Positions 43,287 through 57,000 are shown, counted from the stretch's first letter. The stretch: DNA of 64,000 nucleotides from Rhizopus sp. PT2906 (GCA_025529335.1 JAMYHX010000071.1:54459-118458); one strand, 5' to 3'. Program-made: numbers and translations. Notes: generated by a model from the letters alone, not told the origin.

Positions 43287-44815
43287 ATAAGTCTGTATAT
43301 ATTATTAAAGAAATTATTTGCACAATTTAAAATCAATAACAATTACACTTTGGTTTGTTGTCAATATTTTCTTTATTATACCCAATTTGACAACATGTAA
43401 TACATAAGGCGAGCTTGATATGTTTGAGACTTGTATATGTGGTCAGCGCTTTATAAATAACACATAACCAAAAAGCTGTAAGGATATTCCTTATAAATAG
43501 TCTTTGGGTTACTTTCTTTTTGTTTTTTCTTTGGACAATAATAAGACCAGCTATTTCCTAGCTAGTTCTAAAGAATGTTATAGTAAGAAACTGATATGTA
43601 GTGTTATAGATCATAAATCGAGCCAATACCGGTGACCAGCTGGAGGTAGCCTGGTTCTTACCATGTTTACTCCCGTCCACTCTTTTCTTCATTCCCCTCC
43701 TATTTCCAGGATGGTAGATTCGGGTCAACGCTTGTTTTGTTGAAGAAAGGAATGCCTCTAACCTTTGTTGTCAAATCTAACAAAGCCTGCTACAAGTGTA
43801 AATATTACAAGGACATAATGCTACAATTGAGCAGACTTTCAGATTGATTGGTGAAATGCTATTACACGAGGTGATATGAATGAGTCAGAAAGAATAAATG
43901 TATATCGTCTACTTGTATCCTTTTGATAAACTTGACATGTTATATGTATACGCCAATGAAAGTAGCTGCCACAAGCTTCTTAAGTCTTATTTGGAACCTT
44001 AGATTAACGAACAAATAGACATATCAATAACTAATATATTACTGAATTTGATTAGTTTCTGTCCATGACTTCAATATAATTGGTTACTTGATAGTTTGTT
44101 CCTTGATTCATAGCCTTAGAGTATGATTGGAGAATAAGTTTCACCTTATCACACTAGTAAATGCTGCGGGTTATAATACGAAGCTTTACTTCATGTTAGA
44201 ATTTATATAAAATGTATAATGTGCCTGAACTCACTATTTCCTAGTTCCCTAGTATATTATGTTTGAATAACCCAAGAGAAAAAAGGAAGAAAGCAGTCAG
44301 GATCTGTTAAATATATATTACAATCGCGCATAGCAAAAGTAGCTTCTGCAACATGATTATTAGCTTAAAAGCAACAGTAAAAATGATAATCTTCATCAAG
44401 GATGTGTTTTTGAGCAAGGCTTTCAACTTATCAGCCAGATACATGCTGCATACGTGTATACAAATTACGCACTGTCATTTCTTCATAGAACATATGGGTG
44501 ATATTGGTGTTTGTGCTTCCTCTTTTCCCTATTTACTATTACTTCTTCAATCACTGCTCCTGATGTTTAGATGATGATTCATGACTATCGTATGTCATTT
44601 TAATATCCTTATCCCATCACTTTTATAAAGATAACTACTTTGGATATCACAGTAAGATATGCAATGTGTCAAAAGTGGAGTGCTTTTCATTGGAGAAACA
44701 TTTTACTATTAAAGAAAACATGATTACTTAATAAGAACATGTTGTCGATTGTTAATTTAACATGGCAAGGCTCTCCGCAGCTACCTTTCCTTTTCCCTTT
44801 TTTCTTTACTTCAAC
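43287..44815. other. 1.5-kb intergenic stretch, nothing recognised
   Basis: 3' flank of the kinase gene followed by AT-rich sequence. The small plus-strand frame at 44353-44574 and its minus-strand counterparts carry no domain. No inverted repeat matching the Fanzor element ends was seen here. Confidence 0.45.
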
Positions 44816-47537
44816 ATGAAGCGAAAGAAAGACGATGACCCTCCGCCTCCAAAGGCAAAGCGTAATAAAGGGAAAGACATGTAAGATATATAGTCGATAT
44901 GACATTTATTAAGGGTTCATTAGCCGTCGAGTGCGGGTTCCCTTCTTTGTTTGCACAAACGCAAACAAACTTATTCAAAAATACAGCTTTTGAAGTAAGT
45001 GATGATGATTTTCAAGAAACTCCGTTACTTAGAAAAGATAACATCTATTAGTTCCTTCTGTTCTATAACAGGTTTTGCAATAGACAAGAACATCCGTACT
45101 ACTTTGAAAGCTGTTAAAGAAGACGTAGCTGCTTCTGGTCCCTCAGATGCTGTCATCAATGAAAAGACATCTATGCCTACAGTCAAAAAAGATACAAGTG
45201 TTCAAACTGTATTACCTGCTCCTGTTCCTATCAAGACCTCCAAGAAATATCAAGACAAAGTTGATAAGACTGAAGCACTTAAAAAGCAAAAAGAAAAGGA
45301 CAAGACGACAACAAATGAGCAAAAATAAGTACGATGTCCTTCTTGTGGTGGAACTGATCACTCTCGCTCCTCCAGCAAGTTGTGTCCTATGAATAAGGCG
45401 AAAACGAAGCCTCTAAAGCCTAAGGATACCGTCGAGAAAACTTTTGTAATCAAGACATCTTTGGCTAATACTTGCAAATATCCCAAGCTTGTTACCTTGA
45501 TTCAAGAGGTAGCTGACCATATTACTCAACTGGTATACGCTGGCTCCTTTTTTGCTAACTACTATTTCTTGCAACTTCTCGAGAATGGTGAAGAACTACC
45601 TTTAGTCACTCAAAACCTGTTCTATAATATATATTCCACCTTTTCTGGCCAAGGAAAGCATGCTTCTGATAGTATCAAGCAGAGCTTCAAGATCTTTTGC
45701 GAATCTACTTCTCTTACTCAGTCTGACTTGAACAAGTACGCAAGTAAAGGATATATGGTCATTGTATCATCCATGGCTAAGCAATATGAAACACTGGTCT
45801 GCAATTACGTATGCTCTACTTATGAAGATCGAACTATCAGACATATCCTTAATGTCCTGTCCGAAAAGACCTCCCCTTACTGTTGTGGTGATAACTAACA
45901 GCCAAATAGCGCAAGTCTTTAGCAAAGCACATCTTTCAACGAAAGATAAACCCCAAATCTTACTGGCCATCCACTGTTGATCGAATTGAACGATATGAAA
46001 CCATTGTCAATAACTTTCTTACTTTCTGGTCAATGTACGATGCTTCTAATAATGCCGATGTACTAAATGAAGCTGATCTGTATGCCAAACCTCAATGCTA
46101 CATGGAATGGTTACACTTTATTCAGAAAGAAATGGAACAAAGAAGTTCATTCAAGAAATGAAACATCAAGACAAAGCATCAAGTGGTTATGTCCACAGAA
46201 AGTTACAAGAGCTTCCTTCTGTTAAGAAACTGAATACAAGCAAGTACAGATCATTAAAGGAAAACACATTGACCACTATCGATTCCAACAAGACTTTAGA
46301 AATAACAAGCAAACTGAAGAACATTGATAAAAGGATATCGATGCTGTTCAAACATTTATCAAAACAGTACAGGCAAAAATTCGAGACAAGATCTTCATGC
46401 CTCTCAAATGCATTGACCCTCGAGGATCAAGATACTTTTCTTTACTTCCCTTGTACAAGATTGATCCCAAGAGTATACAGATTGATGCTCAATCGTTCTG
46501 GAAGCTTGTCAAACAATGTGACAACAAGATCAAACCAGGTCAAAAGAATGATAATGACTTAATTTTATAGTACTTTAATGTCTTTGATTTTTCAAAAATA
46601 GGCTACAAGATACTTGATAGTTTGACTTCACGTTCCAAAAAGTTTGCGTACATATACCTACATGTCTTTTCTTTTGGTCTAAACAAATGTTGTTATTGTA
46701 GAGATGTGATCACTACTGATGGTTATGCTTTATCTTTCATATTTAAGAAAACTGTCTCCATCCAAGATGAACCTAAAAGAGAACCAAAGACACCAAAGGA
46801 TTTTGTTGATATTGTTGACGATGCTGGAATTTGGGATGTTGATCCTAGTATATCAACTATCTTTACTGCAGTTGACTCTACAGAATATGAACGTGTCCAA
46901 ACAACAAGCTTGTAAGAGTATTATCATTTGTGTGGTTACAATCTTGCTACAAGAAGACGAAAAGAACACCAAGAGTGTCATTTAGACGAATTTAAGTATA
47001 TTAGTGAATTACCTACTTTAAAAACTGCAAACTTGGCCTCATTTTTATTATCTGCTTCTACACGTCTACAAAACTATCAAAGAATCCATAACTACTATTG
47101 TCAAGATAAGTGGTATGTCGCTCTCTTACATGGTGTGTATTTTAATAACGCTGCGTATGGTATAGGTCTCAAAAGTCAAAGTTTAAAGCGTATATCAACA
47201 AGCAAAAAGGAACTCAAGAAATCGTTAAAAGACTCTTTGACAACAGCAAAAAGTATGGCACATTAAGTACAGCTAGCGCTAAATACCAAACCAGTCTAAT
47301 GGAAAGGGGCCGAATTTACTTATGTTGGCGAGTATTTAACAGGTTTCTATTGCTGGATTACAGCGAAGAGTGCACTCTGTCCTCAAGTGTAAATCTTGTG
47401 CTAGACTGTGGAATCGCAATGTGAACAGTGCGTTAAATACATATGGTGTCTCTGTTTACAGATTAAAGCATGACAATGAAAACCCTCCTTTCTTCAAAAG
47501 AACAACGATGCTCCTGGGTTTGATGCGCTGTCCATAA
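44816..47537 (+). pseudogene. second Fanzor copy, decayed
   Basis: Same family as the Fanzor at 22659-25297 but opposite strand. Starts MKRKKDDDPPPPKAKR at 44816 with an intron, then a zinc knuckle better kept than in the other copy (RCPSCGGTDHSRSSSKLCPM). Shared blocks: ETLVCNYVCSTYEDRTIRHI, HRKLQELPSVKKL, then in another frame SRYFSLLPLYKIDPKSIQ with IDAQSFWKLVKQC, an intron before DVITTDGYALSF, and RuvC-I GIWDVDPSISTIFTAVD. After LKDSLTTAKSMAH the RuvC-II segment is missing and sequence resumes at GEYLTG and the zinc-finger half VLKCKSCARLWNRNVNSALN, where the RuvC-III Asp is Asn. Multiple frame changes and stops. No terminal repeats recognised. Not expected to cleave DNA. Confidence 0.85.
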
Positions 47538-48424
47538 CGGCAGTGCATTCCTTAACGCCTCAGTAAGTATAAAACGAACAATATGTTATTCATTATTCAT
47601 TAGTCTTCTAGTTAAGAATAGACATTATATTTTCCTTATTGTTCTTCTTTTCTTTATAACTCAAGTATCAAACATTATTTTTTTCTAAGACAATGTATGA
47701 ATAATCGTCGGATGCAGATGTATGCACGCCCGCTGTCCATGTATGCCATTACAGTCTTCTGAAGTTTCTGAAGTATACCCTTGTCGTCTTTTCCGAGCCA
47801 ATTATTGCTGGCCCAACCCAAAGTGCACTTTTAGTAAGATATTAGTAATCTATTTATAAGCTTATTCATTTTTCTAGCTACTTTTTCACTTATAGATCTA
47901 TTTCAGAATAAGTGTTTAAGGTATCAATGTGATAACTTAAATGCTAAGCATGTCCTTTATATCTCATTCTCATTCTCCCGGTTTACGAATAAAATGTAAA
48001 TTAAAATGTGTCATCCGTGAACCCTGATTTCTCACCCGCTTCTGTTATGGTTACACGAGTTTGAACCTTAATTTTCCCAGTTGTAGATTGTTTACCCGTT
48101 TTACAACTCAGGGAAGCTGTCTTTCTCTCTCTATCTCTCTTGATTTTCCCTTTTCTGTTTAATAACGTGTAAAATACAGTACTTCTATTGCCAATTGCAT
48201 TGCTGTAAACTGCTTCTTGTGCTATATATACCGTGTAACCTAGCTGGCATATCGGTAACCAAGTCTTATTGAAAGCCAGCATTTAACTAAAGATTCCCGC
48301 AAAAGAAAGATGATTGGGATGAAAAACCTGGGGAAATGTGGGGAAAACTGTTATTCATTTACAGAAAGCACAATAAATAGAGCCAGTTTTTTGGGTTCTT
48401 TTTCATTACGTTTTTCTCTTAAAA
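47538..48424. other. intergenic, nothing recognised
   Basis: Flank of the dead Fanzor and the promoter of the transporter gene at 48425. A 93-codon minus-strand frame at 48001-48282 has no domain. No transposon end was found. Confidence 0.45.
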
Positions 48425-49992
48425 ATGAGTGATCCTAAAGTTGTCGAGACGAATGAAACTGGCTTTGAAGACGGTCAACCCTATGAGATGCAAACATTTG
48501 CAAATGCTGCTGAAGTAGAAAGAAAATTAGTAAGAACTCTTGATTATCGTTTAATGATTTGGGCCTTTTTTGGCTACTTTGCCAATGGTTTAGACCGAAA
48601 CAATATGCGTAAGTATCATCTCTTTCTCTATATTTATTCTTGCTGATCTTTTTTATTCTATTAGCCAATGCATACACCACGGGTTTAAAAGAAGATTTGG
48701 GCCTTGTTCAAAATCAATACAATTGGGCTCTTACAATGTTCTTTATTGGCTATATTGTGTAAGTAGAAAATGTGCAAAAATGGGAGTATACCCGCTAATT
48801 AATTTTTTTCTCTCCCAGATTACAAATTCTTGCCAATTATATTATCACTAAGGTCCGTCCAAGTATCATGCTGCCTTTTGTTGTCTTCCTTTGGGGAGCT
48901 ATTGTCTGTTTCATGGCGCTCGTCAAAAACTATCAAGGTCTGTACGGTCTTCGTATCTGTCTTGGTTTTGCCGAAGCGGCTTTCTATCCTGGTATTGTCT
49001 TCTTGTTAGGCTCATGGTATACCAAGGAAGAATTAGGCACAAGAACTGCCGTTTTTGTTGCTGGCTCTCAAATGTCTGGTGCCTTCAGTGGTCTTATTTC
49101 TGGTGCCATTTCACAGCACTTGGACGGAGTGCACGGTATGCGTGGTTGGAAATGGCTCTTTATTATTGAAGGTCTCATTGCAGTCGTGATTGGCATCATC
49201 GGTTTCTTCATATTGCCTGATTTCCCTCACAACACTTCTTTTATTCGTGGTGATATGCGTGAATTGGCTATTCAGCGTCTCGAGCGTCAAGGCAGAAGCT
49301 CAACGGTCACTGGCCTGAACTGGACCACCTTCCGCAACTTGTTTACTACACCCTTTATCTATCTATTCACAGGCATGTTTATCTGTTTCCAGATGGGAAT
49401 GGGTATTCTTCAAAACTTCCCTATTATTCTCAAGTCAATGGGTTACGAAGCTTCATTTGCAAACTATATGATGGTTCCTATTTGGATTTGGGTGGGTGTT
49501 GTTATTATCGCACAAGGCTTCTTATCAGACAAGTATGGAAAACGTCCTTATCACATTATGGCTGGAGGTCTCTTCACGTTAGTCTGGTACATTGTTCTCG
49601 TCGCCGTGAACGGAGGTCATCTTCCTGTACCCCTTTTATTCGTTTGCGCCTATATGGTTCCTCCTGTCTATGGTATTTCGCCAATTATGATGACCTGGGC
49701 CAATGAAATATATTCTTGTGACAGAGAATCTCGTGCTCTTGCTATTGCTATCATCAATTCTATCGGTAACTTGGCTCCTAATTTCATCAACGTCAAAGTT
49801 TGGGATGTTTCAGACTCTCCCTCTTTCCGTCTTGGCAAGATTGTTACGATGGCAATGACCGCTGCCATGGTCGTTATGTGTGGTATAGCTTACTTTTTGG
49901 ATGCTAAACAAATCATGATTCCAAAAGCACCTCAACGTGTTAAGGATATCGAAACAAATGAAAAGAAGCCTGACCATCAAGACGAATTGTAA
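48425..49992 (+). CDS. MFS transporter, anion:cation symporter (Dal5/Tna1) family
   Basis: Exons: 48425-48608, 48665-48758 and 48819-49992 (1452 nt, 483 residues). Twelve TM segments with the ACS-family start ERKLVRTLDYRLMIWAFFGY, then ANGLDRNNMPNAYTTGLKED across intron 1. Motif-like region RICLGFAEAAFYPGIVFLLG, then WYTKEELGTRTAVFVAGSQM and RGWKWLFIIEGLIAVVIGII typify allantoate, nicotinate, pantothenate and related carboxylate permeases. Intracellular ends are short and charged. Substrate cannot be assigned from sequence; Dal5-like allantoate/ureidosuccinate or vitamin uptake are the options. Plasma membrane. Confidence 0.93.
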
Positions 49993-51014
49993 TTAATAGC
50001 ACACAGTTTTCTCCCTTTTTTATGTATATATATCCTATATGTATTTAGTCCCTGTAATATTTATAATAATAATAGCCAATTTTTACCCTTGTAAAACCTA
50101 GTCATTTTCATAATTATTTATTTTTTTTTTGTCCCTTTGATCCCTTTTTTCTACGGTTGACTGAAAAGGAAAACGGGAAAACCTTGGATAACAGTACGGA
50201 CTTTGGATAATTGGTTGGGGTTGGTTGCCATTCTTGTATGAAAAAGACCGATTGATTAAAGAGATGTATTGTTTTGCCTAAGCTCTCTACTATGATTATG
50301 GTGCCATTATTATTATAAACCAACTGGAAAGGGAGAATATGCTTAAAGCTTTTACTAGTATAAAGCAGCGTGGCATGTACTCTTTCTATTACGCGCTCTT
50401 GTCGGAAGTTTACATTTGAGTTCAGCCAACGAACCATTTGAAAATTAAGAAAGCTTGCTTACAAAGAATTCTTTTATCCCTTTTTCATAAACATGTGGTG
50501 AATCAACATGACGTAATGCTTGAATCAAATGGATAGCGTGTCAAAGAGTTCGGATAGACACACTAGCTGAAAATGAAGTGAATGATAAACATGCAATAAG
50601 AGCATCAATTGATGCCCATCATGAGCCAAAATCGTTAGTTCTTAATCTTCTACCAATTGTTGTGGAAATTCAAAACACGATTAATCAATACTACTGCTTA
50701 TAAGCCTTTAAGATTATAAGATGGACTCAATTTTTCTGATTATTATGCATCAATACCTTGCATAGTTATGCTGTTCAACATACTGGTCGTTTCTCTGACG
50801 GTTATGCCTTTCTCTCCGATTCTTGAGCCGCAGACACTATTATTCTTTCTATATAGAAAGCCTTGATAATACACCTTTAAATCGTTGATGGCGCTTGGAT
50901 TATTTTTCACTAATCGTGCTCTTTCTGTCGTGAATATACGTCAAATGCATGACAGCGACTTTTCTTTCCGCTTTCTATCACTTTCTATGTTTTAATTAGA
51001 AGTGTAACTATGTT
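49993..51014. other. intergenic, nothing recognised
   Basis: Terminator region of the transporter gene, then AT-rich sequence. The minus-strand frame 50114-50437 overlaps the T-rich 3' flank and has no domain. Confidence 0.45.
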
Positions 51015-52290
51015 ATGGCAATGCAAGCAGAAATAGCGCGCCTCCAGCGCCTATCTCAGGTTTACCCTGCCTCTACACTGCTTACCTCAAATCTCTTTGT
51101 TGTCACCCGTCCATCTGAGATACAATGGCACAGCACCATTCCTCCCAGAAACGACCTTCCCTTCCAGATCCTGAGCTCCCTCCGCCAATTAAGGTTGCAA
51201 GACCAAATACCGCAAAACTCCTTTCAAGCCAAGCTGCCGCTGCTCGTACAGTTAGTCCCCTTTCTTCAAATCAAGATTTTAGATACCTTCATGCTCCTGA
51301 CCAGCACTGTATCCCTACAAGCCAACTACGCTTTCATCTTCGACAACTGCATATTAATACCAGCCGTGCTTCCGATATACATTATCCTGGCCATCATCTT
51401 GTTGCTCTACTTGTTCATGATGATTATGAGTCTGAACTCCGTTCACAACTAAATATGTTTGCAAGTACTGTTTGCGAGGGCAGTTCTTTCATCTACGGTA
51501 ATATTACACAGCGAACGAACCAATCAAGTCTTCAATTGTAAGGAACCTAGCTACCCCTATTCCCATCTCATGGAACAATGACGCTGAGCGTGACCACTAA
51601 CGCCGAATGCTAATTCTAGTTAAGCATTCACCTACCGCCGCTGTCTTACCTTCTCGGCTAATCGGTCGGGTCCTATACGAAACAGACGACATTAAGCAGT
51701 ACTTGATCTCCCAGAAGATCTCATCGATTGTTTATCAAGCACTTACCTCAGGCTCTGTTCTCTTTTCTTTCTCCAGTAAACTCTTTGCTAAACCATATGG
51801 TGCTTATTATGCAATCGAAACACACCTTGGAGACGCGGACGGTTTTCGTAATTTAATCATGGAAGGCTTTACATATAAGAATATGTTATTTAGGGGATTT
51901 CCCTCCGTTGATGAGACTCACTGTAATTTGGTTCGTGTTCATCTTACGTTACTTTACATCCCCAGCAAGACTACATTTCTTTCAGATCTCCTCAATTCTC
52001 TGAGATACTATGATGAAGTCTATCAGGTCAAGCAGTTTCTGAACGACGGGTTATTTTGAAGGTGAACTCTCAGTTTTAATGGATATCGCATGGCTCCTTC
52101 AAAGGTACTGATCCTGTCTGTGACCATTGTCGCAAGGTTAGACACATCCGTGTGAAGCGTCATCTTCTACAGGAACAAGTAACGAATAAAAAAGCGAGAC
52201 TCAAAGAGGTAGTACCACACCTAGAGTCAAAAAGGAGGCAACCAACGTTGGGTGAGGTGCGACATCCAATGCAGATTTGGTTGTCTTGAT
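51015..52290 (+). pseudogene. LINE ORF1-like (gag-like) remnant
   Basis: Three overlapping frames together read like the ORF1 of mucoralean non-LTR retrotransposons: a heptad-rich start (MAMQAEIARLQRLSQ), then in another frame FRYLHAPDQHCIPTSQLRFH, ASDIHYPGHHLVALLVHDDY, and later GFPSVDETHCNLVRVHLTLL and YQVKQFLNDG. This is followed by a partial zinc knuckle (VCDHCRKVRHIRVKRH) and a basic tail. Stops and shifts separate the pieces. No reverse transcriptase or endonuclease lies downstream, so this is a truncated dead copy. Assignment is by remembered family pattern. Confidence 0.5.
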
Positions 52291-52619
52291 TGAACAGAGA
52301 GTATTTTTTTTTCATTTCCAATCAAAGCAGTATGTAAATGAAATATACTTCGTATTTAGTAAAACTCGACGTCATTAAAGATTTAAAGGCTCTCTGTTTG
52401 TGTCCACAGACTCATTGTTAAAGATAAAGCGGTGAAAAAAGGGATCCGACCGAAATGAAAGCAATTATACTATAAATAAATATAAAAGCGGCTCTAAAGT
52501 ATTGTCCGCCAAGACACAACCTATGCCTGGCTAACGGTATGAAATGACACTCTTTAAGTCATCATGAGCTCAATTGAGTTGTTATAGTGCTTATTTGTTT
52601 AATCGCATATAATACAAAA
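52291..52619. other. intergenic, nothing recognised
   Basis: About 330 bp between the LINE-like remnant and the 3' end of the MIR-domain gene; AT-rich, no frame. Confidence 0.5.
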
Positions 52620-53304
52620 TTAATCAAAACTGACAACCCATTTGTCATTGTCATCCGTGCCTTCATATCCTGTGACTTCATTACCACCTTCTTCAAGAGC
52701 AACGTCATGAGAGTGAAGTAGCTTGCCTGTTGCTTCATGACGCAAAATAAAAGGCTGACCTACGCGCCAAAACTACAAAAAACAAGAAAATGAATAATTG
52801 TTTCAATTTTCACACAAAGCTATGCTTACATCATCGTATTGCTCATCATCCTCGTCAAACTGTTGAACCTTCCAGACATCGTTATCATCAGTGTTTTCAT
52901 CATTACCAAAACAAGAGACTTCTTGCTGGCCTGAGGCAGGGCTTGGAACCTCATGTGAATGAAGGTTGGCGCGTGTAGGAACGTGTTTGAGACGAACAGG
53001 ATCGTCCCAACCAACCTCATAGCCAGGTTCTTCCTCAGTCACGACGGGAGGAAGCACAATCCAGGTGCTTTCGTCGCTTACATAGTCAGCCGTGAATACC
53101 CTTTGTTGATATGAGCCGCTGTTGTATGTTTCATTCTTAGATGTAAGAAAGCGGCCGGTGAGGATGTGTTTAAGAGAGATATGGTCACTATTAAAAACCA
53201 TACGCGGTTCATGACGATGTTGCTCCTACTGATGTATATTTCGCTTACCCATATCGAATGATACCGTCATCTCTAGGGCGTCCTCCTTCGTAGTCTTCGC
53301 TCAT
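52620..53304 (-). CDS. MIR-domain protein without signal peptide
   Basis: Exons: 53304-53249, 53187-52830 and 52772-52620 (567 nt, 188 residues). MIR (beta-trefoil) repeats: GDHISLKHILTGRFLTSKNE, then WDDPVRLKHVPTRANLHSHE, and FWRVGQPFILRHEATGKLL followed by HSHDVALEEGGNEVTGYEG. The DDNDVWKV and DDNDKWVV ends match MIR units. MIR domains usually sit in ER proteins (PMTs, SDF2) or IP3/ryanodine receptors; this one starts MSEDYEGGRPRDD with no signal peptide, so it is likely cytosolic. Likely binds a glycan or a protein, but this is inference. Confidence 0.85.
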
Positions 53305-54021
53305 ACTGATAATAGATTATATAAAGTAGAAAAAAAGAAGAAAGACGGATGTGGATGTTATTTATAGAAAGTGCTGAGTTTTTTAGTAATGAGCAGTAGC
53401 AATAACTTCGAAATCAGACGATCTAAACTTTTCCTTTTAAAAAAGACAACTTTTTCTCCCTCTTTGTAAACAAATTGTGACAGAGGGCTTTTCCAGATGA
53501 TGAACAAATGATTGATAAACATCATAAAAAGATATTGAAAGCATATACTTTGACATTAAGCCTACACAGTGTTTACAAAACTCACAGCTATCTTAGTTCT
53601 CTATTAAGTCTCAGCTATAGACGACGTCAGATATTTGCAGTTCGTCATTTCTCTTCAAATAAAAACTTTGCTCATTTATCTGGATTATTCGTTCATGTAT
53701 ATCCTATGTTTTGAGTGGGAGTTTTTCCTATGGCGAGTTTATACTACTGCATGAATAAAAATGCCATTACTCTTTAACACAAACAAAGGTATACTCTAAT
53801 TTCGATCTCCTATATCCTCCTGCCACGAGCAGACACGGTCAATGTCTGATTAAAAAAAAAAAAAAGAATTCAAACACGCCTTTTCATTTAATAAGCTGTC
53901 AGAGGTTGATATTTATAGAAAAAATACATATAATCAAAGTAAAAAGAATATATTACAATAAGAGGGAAAAAAGGAAGGAAATAAATAGACGTAAATATAT
54001 ATATATAAATATAAGATTGAT
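53305..54021. other. intergenic, nothing recognised
   Basis: Promoter of the MIR gene and 3' flank of the SREBP gene. The 68-codon plus-strand frame at 53508-53714 has no domain. Confidence 0.5.
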
Positions 54022-57000
54022 TTACAGACTAAGAGTATCGTCTGCTTGATAAATATAAGACTGGATATGCTTTCTACACTTTCCAGCCAAGGACTTGGCA
54101 TAAGGAGAATCTAAATCTTGAAGCACTTGATCTCTTAATTGAGCAATATATGTAGATGCTTGACTAGCCGAGAACGAAGGTGGAGCCGAAATCGATTGGC
54201 GTCTTGAGGTTGAGCTTTGATGAATGATAAGAGCCTTCAGGGTACGCAAATGAACAGCCAAAGTAGATAGGACAAGGACAGAAGCCTCATAGTTGCTGGA
54301 TGGTATCGAATCAGTCGAAGCAATCTGGCGAATACATTCGGATGACGCAAAGCGATCCTTGGAGGCTTGTTCAAGTAACATAGGCACACGCTCAAGGCGA
54401 GTGTTTTGGACGAGAGCGCAGGCGGCTTCGAGTAAATGGCAGATCATGCTCTGGTGTCTTCGTAGCAGGTTGGACGATGGGTGGCTGTTGATGGCTGCTC
54501 CCTTCACCCGTGTGTATTCAACCAAGATGTCCATATTATCTTGTTGGTCCTTGGCAAGCGATTCAAGGGCAAGACCGACACGGACCCACCACTGAAGCAT
54601 GTGACCAGGCGCTGTCGTCGTAGCCGATACAGAAAGAGCCTGGTTGAGTTGCTTGTCAGAAAAGACGGGGCGGACACCATCAAGGTATTCGAGCCAGCAG
54701 TTCTCTAGACGAGCGAGTTGTTGCCAATAAAGAACCAGGTCTAAGGGAGAGGTAACATAAGGAAGGACAAAGGAGTAGAACACGTTGCGGCAATTGTCGC
54801 TACCAGACTGCGTGGGATCTTCGGGGAAGAAGTAGGCACCGTGGTTAAATCCGTTACGAGCGTTGAGCATGTGGAGGATTTGGGTATGACATTCGGACTT
54901 GAGAAACTGGTGAGTGATGACCTCATCTTCATTTTTACTGTTTAAACAGTCAATGACCTTTTGCCACTGGGCGGGGACAACGTGGGAAGCAATCCAGGGA
55001 GGAAGGCAGAGTTCGAGCTGGAGGGCAATGCTAGCATGGACACGAGCAATGGTGTTGTGACCACAGTAAGTAACATAGTCCTTGTCACGCTTCATTTTGT
55101 GAAGTTGAGCAAGCATACCAAGAGAGGAGTGAAGCATGCTGAGACGAGAAATATCGGGATTACCTAAAAATAGAGAACAAAAAAGGAAACAAGAAAGCAA
55201 ATGGAGTCAATGCAAAGGGGGTATTTATTAGGATGGTGTCATTATTCAATGCGTACCTCCAAGACACTCGACTTCGTTCAAACGGATCCAGGCTCCGATG
55301 CGAGAGAGCTCCTCAGGGCAGCTCGAGGGCTTGGAGTTTCTGTGAAGAAACTGGAGCATGAACTGAGGTACCAAAAGATAGACGAGGTCACGCGTTATAT
55401 CCACGAGAGTAAGTAGGATAGAGTGGAGATCGTATCGATGTTTGAGAATAATTGTTGGGGAAGACTTGCCGACAAGTTGGACTAGGTTGATGTACAGACG
55501 GCTCCAGGCAGTAGGCACTTCACTTGCATAATGACAATGGTCAAGGCACTTCTTGGGTCTCTTGACAGGACGGGGGCGCAGCCAGCGAAGAGCAAGAGGA
55601 AGTAACAAAAGATAAAATAAGCCAAAGGCGTAGATGACATAACGAGCTATTGGCCTAAAAAGACATGATGTAAGTAAAGGAGTAATGATCAAAACAAAGT
55701 ATAAGCTTACCAAATATCCAAAAATGTGGTGTTGTACAAGATCCTGTAATAGGTGCTACTGGTACTTGTGTTGCCAAAATCAGTAAAGCCGCCTTGGGGT
55801 TCATGAGGGATTGGGCTGGAAGAAGGGGCGGTAGTAAAGAATGCGAGGCACATGAAGGCAGCCATAAATACTTTGTTATTCGGACTTGTTTCGTCTTCGG
55901 AAGAGGAAGATTTCTTGGATGATGTCTTTTTTGACTGACGACGGCGATAGGGTCTTCTTTCCGGTTTAGGCAAGAGCTGAGCTAAGGCGGCACGTTGAGC
56001 AGCACGTTCACGGAGCAATTTTTGTCGTTCGATTCGTTCACGTTCCTGAGCCTCACGACGCTCACGAGCCAGACGTTCGTTTTCAGCCTTTTCGAATTCA
56101 CTCTTCTGATAGAGGAACCGTGAGAGAACTTCTTGACCACCAGGCATCTGAGCGATAATTTGTTGAAGGATGAGATTTTCCTTGTCCACACGTTCATTGG
56201 ATGTCTTGAGGAACTGGATATACTCGGTTGCCTTGCGCAGAATAGTAGCCTTGTTCAGTTTCTTGGCAACTTCAACGCCATCAACAATTTCCGTTTCGGA
56301 ATCGGTTGAACTGTTATCGTCGTCTTTGTCATGGTGATGAGCAGACCCTGAACTGACGCGTGCCTTGTAGAGGGCAGGAACAACATTCTTGAGCTCACGG
56401 ATACGGTCGTTGATGTTGTTTCGGTATCTGCGTTCGATGGCGTTGTGGGCCACCTTCTTGAGCTGTTTTCCAGGAGCATGGATCAGATTGGGATCATTGA
56501 TGGTGCGTATGGTAGCCTGTCGGGTTGTCTTGCGCCAATGCTTATCATCTTTGTCATCTTCGTCTTCATCCAACGGATGAACAGGACCTACAAAGACAAA
56601 TTAGTAAAGAAAATAAAAAATGTTTTAGTATGCATACTTTTAAATTGACACCATTGATTCATGGATGAAAAGTTCGCCACTGGTACATCTAATGGCGGAG
56701 AGGGCAGCTCAGTGTGAGTTGTGGACATGGCTTGCTGAGGAGATATATCGTTCATGGGTGTTGTTGGTATGTTGATACCAGGTACATCGTGGTTTAGAGT
56801 GTACAGACATTTTTTATTGTTTGAAAAGAAGCCCGCCAAGGCTTTATTGGCTTCATCCTTAATGGCGTTAATAGAGTATAGAGGAGGACTACTCATGGGA
56901 GGTGATAAAGAATGAGAAGTGTATCCATCTGAGGAGGACAGTGGTGAACTAGAAGGAGAGATATGAGTTTGTCTCTGTTGTTGCTGTTGTTGTTGTAATC

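Noticed and set aside
48001..48282. 93-codon minus-strand frame
   Set aside because: No domain; lies in the promoter of the transporter gene and has simple-repeat composition.
50114..50437. 107-codon minus-strand frame after the transporter
   Set aside because: Overlaps the T-rich 3' flank of the transporter gene and has no recognisable feature.
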